DNA of 64,000 nucleotides from Enterobacter cloacae (GTDB lineage Bacteria; Pseudomonadota; Gammaproteobacteria; Enterobacterales; Enterobacteriaceae): assembly GCF_013375935.1 (NCBI RefSeq), contig NZ_CP056117.1:4526001-4590000 (forward strand), read 5' to 3'. Each line of letters starts with the position of its first letter. Within the stretch, counting starts at the first letter, position 1. A program made the position numbers and the translations under genes. The notes under the pieces were generated by a model that saw only the letters and a program-made list of their open reading frames with translations, did no database searches and was not told the DNA's origin. This document shows, one piece after another, positions 38,159 through 47,566 of the stretch.

Positions 38159-38163
38159 AACAA

Positions 38164-41100
38164 TTATCCCAAAATCTCCTTCAACACCGGTCCTATCTTC
38201 TCAAACGCCTGCGGTGAAATGATATCCACGTGGGCGCAGTCCTGGCTGTACACCTCCAGTTCACCCACCCACGGCGCCCACGCGACCTGCGGATCCATCG
38301 TTCGCGTGCGTTCGGCAACGAACAGCGTCGCTTTTCCGTCAAAGCGTGAGCTGCGTGCCGTGGTGAGCAGCCGCACCGCGTCGGCGTAGTTGCCCTCAAT
38401 GGCGTTAAACAGCGCGCTGGAGCCCTGCCCCTGCTGGGCGGCAATAAACGCCTGACGCTCGCGCTCGATCTCTGCCAGCACCTCCGGGTCGAGGCCGTTG
38501 GCCTCTTTCTCCGCCCAGTTCTGGGTTTCCGGCGGCCAGGTGTCCAGCAGGCCGAGGAACGCTACGGTTTCGCCCTGCTCGCGCAGACGCGCCGCAATCC
38601 CCTGCGCCAGCGTGCCGCCGAGGGAATAGCCGAACAGGTAGTACGGCCCCTGCGGCTGCTGCTTACGCAACGTGCTCAGATGATGTTCGATCACCCCATC
38701 CAGATCCGCGCACTGCTGCATCGGCCCGTCCGGGCGCGGCGACTGAATGCCGGTAACAGACCAGCGCGGGCTGAGATAGCGCGCCAGCACGCTGAACTGC
38801 CAGGCGAAGCCGGACGCCGGATGGAAGCAAAACAGCGTCGGGCCGTCGCTCTCGCGCAGCGGGAGCAGGGTTTCATACCCCAGACGCTGCGCCTGCTCGT
38901 CGCTCATCTGCGAGTCCAGCAGGACGCTAAGCTTGCTGACCGTAGAGGCGACCATAACCTGCCCCGGCGTGACCTTACGGCTAAACGCGCGGCTGAGCTG
39001 TGCCGCCAGGCGCATCGCCAGCAGCGAGTGGCCGCCGAGGGCAAAGAAGTCGGCTTCGATATCGTTCACCTCGCAGCCCAGCAGCGCCGAGAACGCCTGC
39101 GCCACGGTAACTTCGGTTTCGCCTTCCGGCGCGCGGCCGGAGGTTTTGCTGGTCAGCTCCGGCAGCGGCAGCGCCTTGCGGTCGAGCTTGCCGTTTGCGC
39201 TTAACGGCAGCGCGCTGATTTGCAGCAGCACCACCGGCACCATGTGCGGCGGCAGCTGTGCCTTCAGCGATTCCAGCAGCGCGTCGCGATCCAGCGGCAA
39301 ACCGGATTCAGAGACCACATACCCCACCAGCTGGCGCGCATCGCCACCCGTTGCCGCCGCCTGGTTGAACACGCAGGCGTGCGCCACGGCCTGAGCCACG
39401 TCCGGCAGCGACAGCATCGCCCGGTCGATTTCGCCAAGCTCGATGCGCTGGCCGCGAATTTTCAGCTGATCGTCGCTGCGGCCTAAGTATTCCACCGCGC
39501 CATTGTCCAGCCAGCGGGCAACGTCACCGGTGCGGTACATGCGCTCGCCGGGGGCAAACGGATCGGCGATAAAGCGGCTGGCGGTGAGGTCGGGACGGCC
39601 CAGATACCCCTGCGCCAGCTGAATGCCGGTGAGATACAGATCCCCCGCCACCCCGAACGGCACCGGGCGCATCATCGCGTCCAGAATGCGCAGCCCCGTG
39701 TTCCACACCGGGAAGCCGATCGGCACGCTGTTGCCCTTAACGGCCGCCAGCTCTGGTCCAAATGCCGGATACCAGCTGACGTCCACCGCCGCTTCGGTCG
39801 GGCCGTAGAGGTTATGCAGCGGCACATGGGTGAGCAGCTCCCACTCGCGGCACAGCCCGGCAGGCAGCGCTTCGCCGCTGCAGAACACCTGCTTAAGCGA
39901 CGCGCAGCACGCCACGTTTTCCGGCGTCAGCGAGGCGACAAACGCCGCCAGCATCGACGGCACGAAGTGGGTCGTCGTCACGCCGTACTGTTCGAAGAAG
40001 CTCTGCATCGCCTGCGGATCGCGGTGCGCGTCCGGCTCGGCCATCACCAGCTTCGCCCCGGCGATAAACGGCCACCAGAACTCCCAGACCGACACGTCAA
40101 AGCTGCACGGCGTTTTCTGCGCCACCACGTCATTCGCCGCCAGCGGGTAGCTGTCCTGCATCCACTTCAGGCGGTTAACGATGGCGGTATGGCCGACCAT
40201 CACCCCTTTCGGACGCCCCGTCGAACCGGAGGTAAAGATGATGTACGCAGTCTGCTCCGGCTTCGCCAGCCGCAGCGGTTCAGCACCCGCGGTCGGTAAT
40301 AGGGTGTTGTAACTAAACGAAGGTATCGGGAGATCGCTAAAGCGCGGTAGCTGCTCGTCGGTGGTAATCAGCAGCGAGGGCTTCGCGTCCTCCAGCATCA
40401 TCCGCAGGCGATCGTCCGGGTAGCCGGTATCCAGCGGCAGCCACGCGGCGCCTGCCTCGACGATGCCGTGCAGCGCCAGGGTCAGAAATACCGAGCGCGG
40501 CAGGGCCACCGCCACGCTGTCGCCGGGCTTCACGCCGCGTTCGCGCAGCAGGTTCGCCAGCGCGACGACCTGCTCGCGCATCTGGCGGTAGCTCAGCTCA
40601 ACGTTTGCATCCGCCAGCGCGGGGGCGTCCGGGGTTTTGCTCGCCTGCTCCGCCACCAGATCCGCAAGCGTGGTGGACGGTAGCGCCAGCCCGGTATCAT
40701 TGATGCGCGCAAGCTGGGCGTACTCCTGCTCTGTAACGGTTTCCACTTCACCGCAGCGCAGGTCCGGGTTGGCGGCAAACTGCGTCAGCATCGCGTTCAG
40801 GCGCGAAACGTGGCGGGCAAGCGTCGCCTCGTCGTAACGCTCTTTATTGGCGAGAACCTCGATGCTCAGCCCGCCCTGCTCGTCGGGGAATAATGCCAGC
40901 TCCAGATCGTTCACCGGGCCGGTGGCCAGCGTGTGGGTGGTGGCCTCCACGCCGTCGATATCCAGCTGATAATCGAATACCTTGACGTTCAGCACCGGGC
41001 CAAACAGGGCTTCATCGCCTGCGGCACGCCCGCTGTCGCGCACGATCTGCTCGGCGTCGTAGCGCTGGTGGCGGCGCATTTTTTTCAGCTGGTTCGCCAG

Positions 41101-42021
41101 GCGAAGCGCCAGCTCCGGCAGGCTCTCCTGCGGATTGATATTGACCGCCAGCGGCAGCACGTTGAGCACCGGGCCGGTCGCGGTCAGCGCGGCGGAGCCC
41201 ATGCGGCGCATAAAGATAAACCCGGCGGCGTAGTCCGGCCGTCCGGTCAGGCGGCCCAGCCACAGCGCCACCAGCGCAAGCGCCAGGTCGGTGCGCTGCG
41301 CCTGTCCTGCCGCCTGCGCAAGCTGGCTGAAGGCGCGGCCGTCCATTGCAATTTTCAGGCGCAGGATGTCGGTGGTGGCGGCACGCCCCGGCAGCGGCGC
41401 GGAGGAGAGCGAGACCGGAGGAGGAAGCTGCCTGCGCTGCCCGGCCCAGAAGGCACCGTCGCGCTGATACGCCTCGCTGTCGCGGTAGCGCTGATACTCG
41501 TCAACCACCTCAGCGAACGGCGTAAACGGCGAGGCAGGCGCGGGTTCGCCCCGTTTCCAGGCGGCGTAAATCGCGGCAATCTGGCGGGTAATGGCCGGGA
41601 AGCTGAAGCCATCCACCACCAGATGGTGATAGCGCTGATACCAGTACCACTGGCGCTCGCCGACCTGAATCAGCTGGTGAAACGCCAGCGGCTGACCGCC
41701 GTCCACGCGCAGGTTCTGATTAAGATCGCTTTCCATCAGCGCCACGGCGGCCTCGTGAGAGTCAACGCGAACGATGGACGGCTCGGGCAGCGTTATGGCT
41801 TCATCAACCCACTGCCACACCTCGCCGTTATCCTCGGCAAAACGCATCCGCAGGGTATCGGCCTGCATCATGCCTTCAGCAATCGCTTTTGCCAGCAATG
41901 GCGCGTCAATGTCGCCCTTAAGCTCGGTATAGTGCGCCACGCTCCAGGCATTCGGCAGGGTGGAAAGCTGTTCCGCCATCCAGATGCCCGGCTGGGCGGC
42001 GACGAGAGGAAGACGGTTCAT
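38164..42021 (-). CDS. entF: enterobactin synthase component F (NRPS)
   Basis: 1285-residue nonribosomal peptide synthetase with order C-A-T-TE. The condensation motif YHHLVVDGF lies near residue 135. The adenylation domain for serine has IFTSGSTGRPKGVMVGH and GRSDDQLKIRGQRIELGEI. The carrier serine is in FFALGGHSLLAMRLA near residue 1000. The thioesterase nucleophile is in FGYSLGGTLAQG, with a late histidine in CAHVDIIS. It joins DHB-EntB to serine three times and cyclises. Overlaps ybdZ by four bases. Confidence 0.97.
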   Translation of the reverse strand: MNRLPLVAAQPGIWMAEQLSTLPNAWSVAHYTELKGDIDAPLLAKAIAEGMMQADTLRMRFAEDNGEVWQWVDEAITLPEPSIVRVDSHEAAVALMESDLNQNLRVDGGQPLAFHQLIQVGERQWYWYQRYHHLVVDGFSFPAITRQIAAIYAAWKRGEPAPASPFTPFAEVVDEYQRYRDSEAYQRDGAFWAGQRRQLPPPVSLSSAPLPGRAATTDILRLKIAMDGRAFSQLAQAAGQAQRTDLALALVALWLGRLTGRPDYAAGFIFMRRMGSAALTATGPVLNVLPLAVNINPQESLPELALRLANQLKKMRRHQRYDAEQIVRDSGRAAGDEALFGPVLNVKVFDYQLDIDGVEATTHTLATGPVNDLELALFPDEQGGLSIEVLANKERYDEATLARHVSRLNAMLTQFAANPDLRCGEVETVTEQEYAQLARINDTGLALPSTTLADLVAEQASKTPDAPALADANVELSYRQMREQVVALANLLRERGVKPGDSVAVALPRSVFLTLALHGIVEAGAAWLPLDTGYPDDRLRMMLEDAKPSLLITTDEQLPRFSDLPIPSFSYNTLLPTAGAEPLRLAKPEQTAYIIFTSGSTGRPKGVMVGHTAIVNRLKWMQDSYPLAANDVVAQKTPCSFDVSVWEFWWPFIAGAKLVMAEPDAHRDPQAMQSFFEQYGVTTTHFVPSMLAAFVASLTPENVACCASLKQVFCSGEALPAGLCREWELLTHVPLHNLYGPTEAAVDVSWYPAFGPELAAVKGNSVPIGFPVWNTGLRILDAMMRPVPFGVAGDLYLTGIQLAQGYLGRPDLTASRFIADPFAPGERMYRTGDVARWLDNGAVEYLGRSDDQLKIRGQRIELGEIDRAMLSLPDVAQAVAHACVFNQAAATGGDARQLVGYVVSESGLPLDRDALLESLKAQLPPHMVPVVLLQISALPLSANGKLDRKALPLPELTSKTSGRAPEGETEVTVAQAFSALLGCEVNDIEADFFALGGHSLLAMRLAAQLSRAFSRKVTPGQVMVASTVSKLSVLLDSQMSDEQAQRLGYETLLPLRESDGPTLFCFHPASGFAWQFSVLARYLSPRWSVTGIQSPRPDGPMQQCADLDGVIEHHLSTLRKQQPQGPYYLFGYSLGGTLAQGIAARLREQGETVAFLGLLDTWPPETQNWAEKEANGLDPEVLAEIERERQAFIAAQQGQGSSALFNAIEGNYADAVRLLTTARSSRFDGKATLFVAERTRTMDPQVAWAPWVGELEVYSQDCAHVDIISPQAFEKIGPVLKEILG

Positions 42022-42230
42022 GCGCTCTCCCCCGCAAAATGGGACGGGACAAGCGTTTGCCAGCGCTCAGCCAGCCACTGCCGGCACGCCTCCTGGGACT
42101 GCGGCTCGCATACCACGCGCCAGCCTGCGGGCAGGCCGCACTGCTGCGGCCACAGGCTGTACTGCCCCTGGTCATTTTGCAAAATGGCGAACTGCCCCTG
42201 CGGATTATCGAAAGGATTGCTGAATTCCAT
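42018..42230 (-). CDS. ybdZ: MbtH-like protein YbdZ
   Basis: 70-residue MbtH-family chaperone that supports adenylation by EntF. The conserved tryptophans are seen in QYSLWPQQCGLPAGWRVV and ACRQWLAERW. It sits between fes and entF and overlaps entF by four bases (ATGA), so the two are translated together. Confidence 0.95.
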   Translation of the reverse strand: MEFSNPFDNPQGQFAILQNDQGQYSLWPQQCGLPAGWRVVCEPQSQEACRQWLAERWQTLVPSHFAGESA

Positions 42231-42240
42231 ACAGACTCCG

Positions 42241-43440
42241 TTATTGAATAAGCGGCTGCCAGAGGGTCATCAGCCCCTGCGTCAGCCCACCGCGCCAGCA
42301 AAGCGCATCGTGTCCGCCGTCAACCTGACGCCAGACAACCGGCTGCTGTGGGTGTAGTTCGGCGTAAATGGCCTGATTCGCGCGCAAAATGAGCGGCTCG
42401 TTGCGCCCGGCTTCAAGAACGATGCGCAGGCCGCGTGCGGCTTTCTCACCCGCTTTGAGTTGGGCGATAAGCAGCCCTTCCTGCTGCCCGCCGCGGTGCG
42501 GCCACCAGTAAGAGCCGGACTGGCTCAGCACGCAGCCAAAGCGCTGCGGCCAGTTGAGTGCGGCATAGAGAGAGGAGAGACCGCCGAAGCTCTGACCTGC
42601 GACTACCGTACGGTCGGCGCGGTCGCTGAAGGGCGTTATGCTTTTTACCTGCGGGAGGAGCTCTTCCTGCACCGCCAGCCAGAAATCGGCGTTGCACGGC
42701 AGCTCGCGGCTGCGGTGTGCGGTATCAATCATGTCGATCAGGACGTAGACCGCGGGCGGCAGCCTGCCGTCAACGGTCAGCGCCGTCAGCGCAGGCCAGA
42801 CGGGCATGCTTTCCGCCCAGAACTGCCCGTCAAGCAGCACCGCCAGCGGGCGCTCGGGGCTGACGTCTCCGGTGGTAAAGATCCACACGCGGCGGCGGTT
42901 CTTCAGGCGCGCGCTGTTCCACTCAATGCAGAGCGGCGCCTGATACGGCGTATCGGGACGATCCCAGCCGGGCTGAAGGGGCGCGTCCGGCATCTCCAGC
43001 GCCGAGACGGCATGGCCGCGCCCGCCGCGCCAGCTAATGGGGTTGAGCGGATCGGACACCGCGTGCGGCAGCAGTTTGCGCCAGCCTTCACGCAGCGCCA
43101 TGCGGTCCGGCTGCTCGCCTTCAAACACGGCACCGGCAAAATCGTTTTCATTTACGGAGGGGATAAAACAGTAGCTGCCGCGCCACTCGGGGCTGAACTC
43201 GCCCTGCCACCCCCAGACGTCTGTATCCGGGATGCGTTCAAGGGACTGCGGGCGGGCATTTTGATGGTGATCGGTCACGCCGGTGATGTAAAGCCAGACG
43301 CGTTTCACCGTAGACGTGTCCTGCGTTCCTGCCGGGTCCCGCCACCAGAAGGTGACGCGATAGTTCTCCTTATGGCGCTCCCACTCAGGCCCGTTTTTTG
43401 ACTGCCACCACGCTTCACTTCCCGTCGTTAACGCCGTCAC
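42241..43440 (-). CDS. fes: enterochelin esterase
   Basis: 399-residue cytosolic esterase that hydrolyses ferric enterobactin to release iron. The nucleophile motif is VAGQSFGGLSSLY and the catalytic histidine is in VDGGHDALCWRGG. The start is GTG 43440 (VTALTTGSEAWW), which matches E. coli Fes; the upstream AAGGG is almost touching it, so translation initiation looks weak. A frame open further to 43569 crosses the Fur site and is rejected. First gene of fes-ybdZ-entF, divergent from fepA. Confidence 0.92.
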   Translation of the reverse strand: MTALTTGSEAWWQSKNGPEWERHKENYRVTFWWRDPAGTQDTSTVKRVWLYITGVTDHHQNARPQSLERIPDTDVWGWQGEFSPEWRGSYCFIPSVNENDFAGAVFEGEQPDRMALREGWRKLLPHAVSDPLNPISWRGGRGHAVSALEMPDAPLQPGWDRPDTPYQAPLCIEWNSARLKNRRRVWIFTTGDVSPERPLAVLLDGQFWAESMPVWPALTALTVDGRLPPAVYVLIDMIDTAHRSRELPCNADFWLAVQEELLPQVKSITPFSDRADRTVVAGQSFGGLSSLYAALNWPQRFGCVLSQSGSYWWPHRGGQQEGLLIAQLKAGEKAARGLRIVLEAGRNEPLILRANQAIYAELHPQQPVVWRQVDGGHDALCWRGGLTQGLMTLWQPLIQ

Positions 43441-43490
43441 CCTTATAACCCCATGTTTAACAGTCTTTTTTGTTTCAGAGCAAATTTTAT

Positions 43491-43523
43491 TGATAATATT
43501 ATTGATAACTATTTGCATTTGCA
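43491..43523. promoter_or_regulatory. Fur-box region in the fes-fepA promoter
   Basis: TGATAATATTATTGATAACT then ATTTGCATTTGCA. Overlapping Fur half-sites (TGATAAT, ATTGATAAC, TTTGCAT) lie in the same position as the E. coli fes-fepA operator, 51 bases from fes and 63 from fepA. Confidence 0.82.
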
Positions 43524-43585
43524 ATAGCGTAGTGCCCGCGCTGTGGGAAGCGCGCTCAAAAGCAACCATAAAAGCGGGACATCTA

Positions 43586-45826
43586 ATGAATAAGAAGATT
43601 CACTCTCTGGCCTTGCTGGTCAATTTAGGGATTTACGGCGTCGCGCTGCCCGCCATGGCAGACGACAGCACCGCCTCCGCGCAGCACGAAGACACCATGG
43701 TAATCACCGCCGCCGAGCAGAATTTGCAGGCGCCGGGGGTTTCCACCATTACCGCCGACGAGATCCGCAAAAACCCGCCCGCGCGCGACGTGGCGGAAAT
43801 CATCCGCACCATGCCGGGCGTTAACCTGACCGGGAACTCCACCAGTGGCCAGCGCGGTAACAACCGTCAGATTGATATTCGCGGCATGGGGCCGGAAAAC
43901 ACCCTGATCCTGATCGACGGCAAGCCGGTAACCAGCCGTAACTCCATCCGTCTGGGCTGGCGCGGCGAGCGTGATACCCGCGGCGACACCGGCTGGGTGC
44001 CGCCAGAGATGATCGAGCGTATTGAGGTCATTCGCGGTCCGGCCGCCGCCCGCTACGGTAACGGCGCGGCAGGTGGCGTGGTGAACATCATCACCAAAAA
44101 GTTCGACGACCAGTGGCACGGCTCCTGGAACACCTACCTGAACGCGCCGGAACACAAAGACGAAGGTTCCACCAAACGCACCAACTTCAGCCTGAGCGGC
44201 CCGCTGGGCGGCGACTTCAGCTTCCGCATGTTCGGTAACCTGGACAAAACCCAGGCCGACGCCTGGGACATCAACCAGGGTCACCAGTCTGACCGTACCG
44301 GCGCTTACGCCAACACCCTGCCCGCAGGCCGTGAGGGCGTAGAGAACAAAGACATCAACGGCGTGGTGCGCTGGGACTTCGCGCCAATGCAGTCCCTGGA
44401 GTTTGAGGCGGGCTACAGCCGCCAGAACAACCTGTATGCGGGCGACACGCAGAACACCAACAACGACAACGCGCTGGTGAAGAAAAACTACGGCAAAGAG
44501 ACTAACCGTATCTATCGCCAGAACTTTGCCGTCACCTGGAACGGCGGCTGGGATAACGGCATTACCACCAGCAACTGGGCGCAGTACGAACACACCCGCA
44601 ACTCCCGTCTGGGCGAAGGGCTGGCGGGCGGTACTGAAGGTCTGTTCAACAGCAATAACTTCACCGACACCGATCTCTCCGACGTGATGCTGCACAGCGA
44701 AATCAACCTGCCGATTGATTTCATCGTTAACCAGAACCTGACGCTGGGCACCGAGTGGAACCAGCAGCGCATGAAGGACTCCACCTCCTTCACGCAAACC
44801 CAGCAGGGCGGCACCGTTCCGGGCATGAGCGACGACCGTAGCCCGTACACGTCAGCGGAGATTTTCTCCCTGTTCGCTGAAAACAACATGGAGCTGACCG
44901 ACAGCACCATGCTGACCCCTGCCCTGCGCTTCGACCATCACACCATCGTGGGTAACAACTGGAGCCCGTCGCTGAACCTGTCGCAGGGCCTGGGGGATGA
45001 CTTCACGCTGAAGATGGGCATCGCGCGCGCCTATAAGGCACCGAGCCTGTATCAGACCAACCCGAACTACCTGTTATACAGCAAGGGCCAGGGCTGCTAC
45101 GCAAGCTCCGACGGCGTGGGCTGCTACATGATGGGTAACGACGATCTGAAAGCGGAAACCAGCATCAACAAAGAGATTGGCCTGGAGTGGAAACGCGACG
45201 GCTGGCTGGCGGGCGTGACCTGGTTCCGCAACGACTACCGCGACAAGATCGAAGCGGGCTATGCGCCGATTGGCCAGACGTCCACCAGCAAAGTCACTAC
45301 CGACATCTACCAGTGGGAAAACGTGCCGAAGGCGGTGGTGGAAGGTCTGGAAGGTTCCCTGAACGTGCCGGTCAGCGACACCATCAGCTGGACCAACAAC
45401 ATCACCTACATGCTGCAAAGCAAGAACAAGGAGACCGGCGACCGTCTGTCGATCATCCCGGAGTACACGCTGAACTCGACCCTGAGCTGGCAGGTGCATC
45501 AGGATGTGTCATTGCAGTCGACCTTCACCTGGTACGGCAAGCAGCAGCCGAAGAAGTACAACTACAAAGGTCAGCCGGTGACCGGGTCTGAGAAAGATGA
45601 AGTCAGCCCGTACAGCATCGTTGGCCTGAGCGCGACCTGGGACGTGACCAAAAACGTCAGCCTGACCGGCGGCGTGGATAACGTCTTTGATAAGCGCCAG
45701 TGGCGCGCGGGGAATGCCCAGACCACCGGGAATACCGCGACGGGTGCCTATATGTACGGCGCGGGGGCTTATACATATAATGAGCCAGGCCGCACGTGGT
45801 ATATGAGCGTAAATACCCGATTCTAG
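43586..45826 (+). CDS. fepA: outer-membrane ferric enterobactin receptor
   Basis: 746-residue TonB-dependent receptor. The signal peptide (MNKKIHSLALLVNLGIYGVA, cleaved before ADDS) is followed by a TonB box EDTMVITA near residue 31, a plug domain with PGVNLTGNSTSGQRGNNRQ, and a 22-strand barrel that ends in the C-terminal phenylalanine (NTRF). Start 43586 matches E. coli FepA; longer frames cross the Fur box. The stop TAG is the first codon of an 81-bp unit repeated three times. Confidence 0.97.
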   Translation: MNKKIHSLALLVNLGIYGVALPAMADDSTASAQHEDTMVITAAEQNLQAPGVSTITADEIRKNPPARDVAEIIRTMPGVNLTGNSTSGQRGNNRQIDIRGMGPENTLILIDGKPVTSRNSIRLGWRGERDTRGDTGWVPPEMIERIEVIRGPAAARYGNGAAGGVVNIITKKFDDQWHGSWNTYLNAPEHKDEGSTKRTNFSLSGPLGGDFSFRMFGNLDKTQADAWDINQGHQSDRTGAYANTLPAGREGVENKDINGVVRWDFAPMQSLEFEAGYSRQNNLYAGDTQNTNNDNALVKKNYGKETNRIYRQNFAVTWNGGWDNGITTSNWAQYEHTRNSRLGEGLAGGTEGLFNSNNFTDTDLSDVMLHSEINLPIDFIVNQNLTLGTEWNQQRMKDSTSFTQTQQGGTVPGMSDDRSPYTSAEIFSLFAENNMELTDSTMLTPALRFDHHTIVGNNWSPSLNLSQGLGDDFTLKMGIARAYKAPSLYQTNPNYLLYSKGQGCYASSDGVGCYMMGNDDLKAETSINKEIGLEWKRDGWLAGVTWFRNDYRDKIEAGYAPIGQTSTSKVTTDIYQWENVPKAVVEGLEGSLNVPVSDTISWTNNITYMLQSKNKETGDRLSIIPEYTLNSTLSWQVHQDVSLQSTFTWYGKQQPKKYNYKGQPVTGSEKDEVSPYSIVGLSATWDVTKNVSLTGGVDNVFDKRQWRAGNAQTTGNTATGAYMYGAGAYTYNEPGRTWYMSVNTRF

Positions 45827-46068
45827 GTAAAAGCAAAACGGCAACCACGTTGCCGTTTTTAATGTTTGCTCCCTCTCCCTGTGGGAGAGGGCCGGGGTGA
45901 GGTCGAGGTAAAAGCAAAACGGCAACCCCTTTGCCGTATTTAATGTTTGCTCCCTCTCCCCGTGGGAGAGGGCCGGGGTGAGGTCGAGGTAAAAGCAAAA
46001 CGGCAACCTCGTTGCCGTTTTTAATGTTTGCTCCCTCTCCCTGTGGGAGAGGGCCGGGGTGAGGGCAC
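45826..46068 (+). repeat. three tandem copies of an 81-bp terminator-plus-palindrome unit
   Basis: The unit starts at 45826, 45907 and 45988. Each holds GGTAAAAGCAAAACGGCAAC, a hairpin partner GTTGCCGT, a T-run, AATGTTTGCTCCCTCTCCC, and GGGAGAGGGCCGGGGTGAGG. The copies differ at only a few bases (loop sequence; TATTT for TTTTT in copy 2; CCCC for CCCT). Exact spacing implies recent tandem duplication. It gives fepA three stacked terminators before entD. Confidence 0.95.
45835..45860 (+). terminator. fepA intrinsic terminator (first of three)
   Basis: AAAACGGCAAC and GTTGCCGTTTT form an 11-bp stem with a 3-base loop CAC, running into a T-tract. Two near-copies follow at 81-base steps; the second has a broken T-run. 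Confidence 0.9.
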
Positions 46069-46101
46069 CAGACCGCACTATTCGTTGACAGAGGAAATCT
46101 C

Positions 46102-46791
46102 ATGCACACCACCCACCGCACCTTCGCGCTCGCCAGCCTCACCCTCCACCACGTCACCTTCGACCCCACCACCTTCACCGACGCCGATCTCCTCTGGCTT
46201 CCGCATCACGCGCGGCTCGCTGATGCCGGACGCAAACGCAAGGCCGAGCACCTGGCGGGCCGTATTGCCGCCGCGCACGCCTTACCGGGCCACCCCATCC
46301 CCGGCATCGGCCCCAGCGGCGAACCGCTCTGGCCGCAGGGGATTTCAGGCAGCATCACCCACAGCGGCACGCGGGCCATGGCCGTCGTCGCGCTACACCC
46401 GGCCCTTATCGGCATCGATTGTGAAACGATCCTCCCCGACAACGAGGCCAGAGAGATAAAAGACGGCATCATTGATGCGCAGGAAGAAATCGTGCTGGCC
46501 CGTTCGGGATACCCGTTTGCCCTCGCCCTGACGCTGGCGTTCAGCGCCAAAGAGAGCCTGTTCAAGGCCCTCTTTCCCCGGGTGCAGGCCTGTCTGGGTT
46601 TTGACAGCGCCCGCGTCACCATGCTCGGCGATAAGACGCTTACGCTGGCGTTGACCCGTCAGCTGGCGGGCTTTAACGAAGGTGCCGCCTTCACCCTCCA
46701 CTGGCAACAGCACGGCGAACAGGCGATCACCCTGCTGTCGCGCGCTCCTGCCGACGAGCCTTCAGGCTGGTCACCACAAAGGTCACGATAA
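46102..46791 (+). CDS. entD: enterobactin synthase phosphopantetheinyl transferase
   Basis: 229-residue Sfp/EntD-type transferase that attaches phosphopantetheine from CoA to EntB and EntF. The magnesium and CoA motifs are GIDCE (104-108) and FSAKESLFKA (147-156), with PLWPQGISGSITHS upstream. It is longer than the roughly 206-209 residues of E. coli EntD; the tail (SRAPADEPSGWSPQRSR) is read from DNA that is also the 3' end of sitD on the other strand, a 65-base convergent overlap. Confidence 0.92.
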   Translation: MHTTHRTFALASLTLHHVTFDPTTFTDADLLWLPHHARLADAGRKRKAEHLAGRIAAAHALPGHPIPGIGPSGEPLWPQGISGSITHSGTRAMAVVALHPALIGIDCETILPDNEAREIKDGIIDAQEEIVLARSGYPFALALTLAFSAKESLFKALFPRVQACLGFDSARVTMLGDKTLTLALTRQLAGFNEGAAFTLHWQQHGEQAITLLSRAPADEPSGWSPQRSR

Positions 46792-47566
46792 ACACGACCG
46801 CGAACAGCACCACAATGGTCGGCGCGGGCGCGCTGTCGAGATAGTACGACGCATACACCCCGCTTACCGACACGAGGGCTGAAACGGCAACCGCCACCAG
46901 CAGCGCCGCGTGAAAGCGCCGGGCGATCAGCACCGCAACCGCACCGGGCGCAATCAGCAGCGAAATCGACAGAATAATCCCCACCGCTTTCAGCGTCGCC
47001 ACGATGGTCAGCGAGACCATGCACAGTAAGCCGTAGTGCAGCCAGCGGGCGCGCAGCCCGCTTGCCTGCGCCTGCTGAGCGTCAAAGCAGAACAGCAGGA
47101 AGTCGCGCCACTTCAGGCCAATCACCAGCGCAATCAGCCCCGCGACGAGGCTGCTTTGCAGAATGTCCATCCCGTTTATGCCCAGCATATCGCCAAACAG
47201 AATGTGGTCGAGATGCACCTCGGGTTTGACGGCGATATAGAGGATCAGCCCGGCGCCAAACATGCCGGAAAAGACAATCCCCATCACCGTATCCTGCTTG
47301 ATGCGGCTGTTATCCTTCAGGTATCCGGTGGCGACCGCGCAGAACAGGCCGGCCACAAACGCCCCCAGCGCCAGCGGCAGGCCCATCATCCATGCCAGCA
47401 CCACGCCGGGGAATACCGCGTGGCTCATGGCGTCACCCATCAGCGCCCAGCCTTTCAGCACCAGGAAAACCGACAGCAGCGCGCAGGGCACGGCCACCAG
47501 CAGCGATATCAGCAGCGCGTTGTTCATGAACGCAAACTGGAAGGGTTCGAGAAGCAGCGCCATCAT
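46727..47566 (-). CDS. sitD: SitD manganese/iron ABC permease
   Basis: 279-residue ABC-3 (ZnuB/MntB-type) permease with about eight membrane segments and the family motifs GWALMGDAMSHAVFPGVVL and VGIILSISLLIAPGA. The start ATG 47566 overlaps the sitC stop (ATGA); a second ATG follows at 47563. The C-terminal part overlaps the end of entD on the opposite strand. Last gene of sitABCD. Confidence 0.92.
   Translation of the reverse strand: MMALLLEPFQFAFMNNALLISLLVAVPCALLSVFLVLKGWALMGDAMSHAVFPGVVLAWMMGLPLALGAFVAGLFCAVATGYLKDNSRIKQDTVMGIVFSGMFGAGLILYIAVKPEVHLDHILFGDMLGINGMDILQSSLVAGLIALVIGLKWRDFLLFCFDAQQAQASGLRARWLHYGLLCMVSLTIVATLKAVGIILSISLLIAPGAVAVLIARRFHAALLVAVAVSALVSVSGVYASYYLDSAPAPTIVVLFAVVFIVTFVVTSLKARRQERATAG

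Noticed and set aside
40933..42357. A 474-codon open frame on the plus strand
   Set aside because: Antisense to entF, ybdZ and fes, which are certain; composition is that of a shadow frame.
45826..46068. CRISPR-like array after fepA
   Set aside because: Only three units, contiguous at exactly 81 bases with no spacers; each unit is a terminator plus palindrome.
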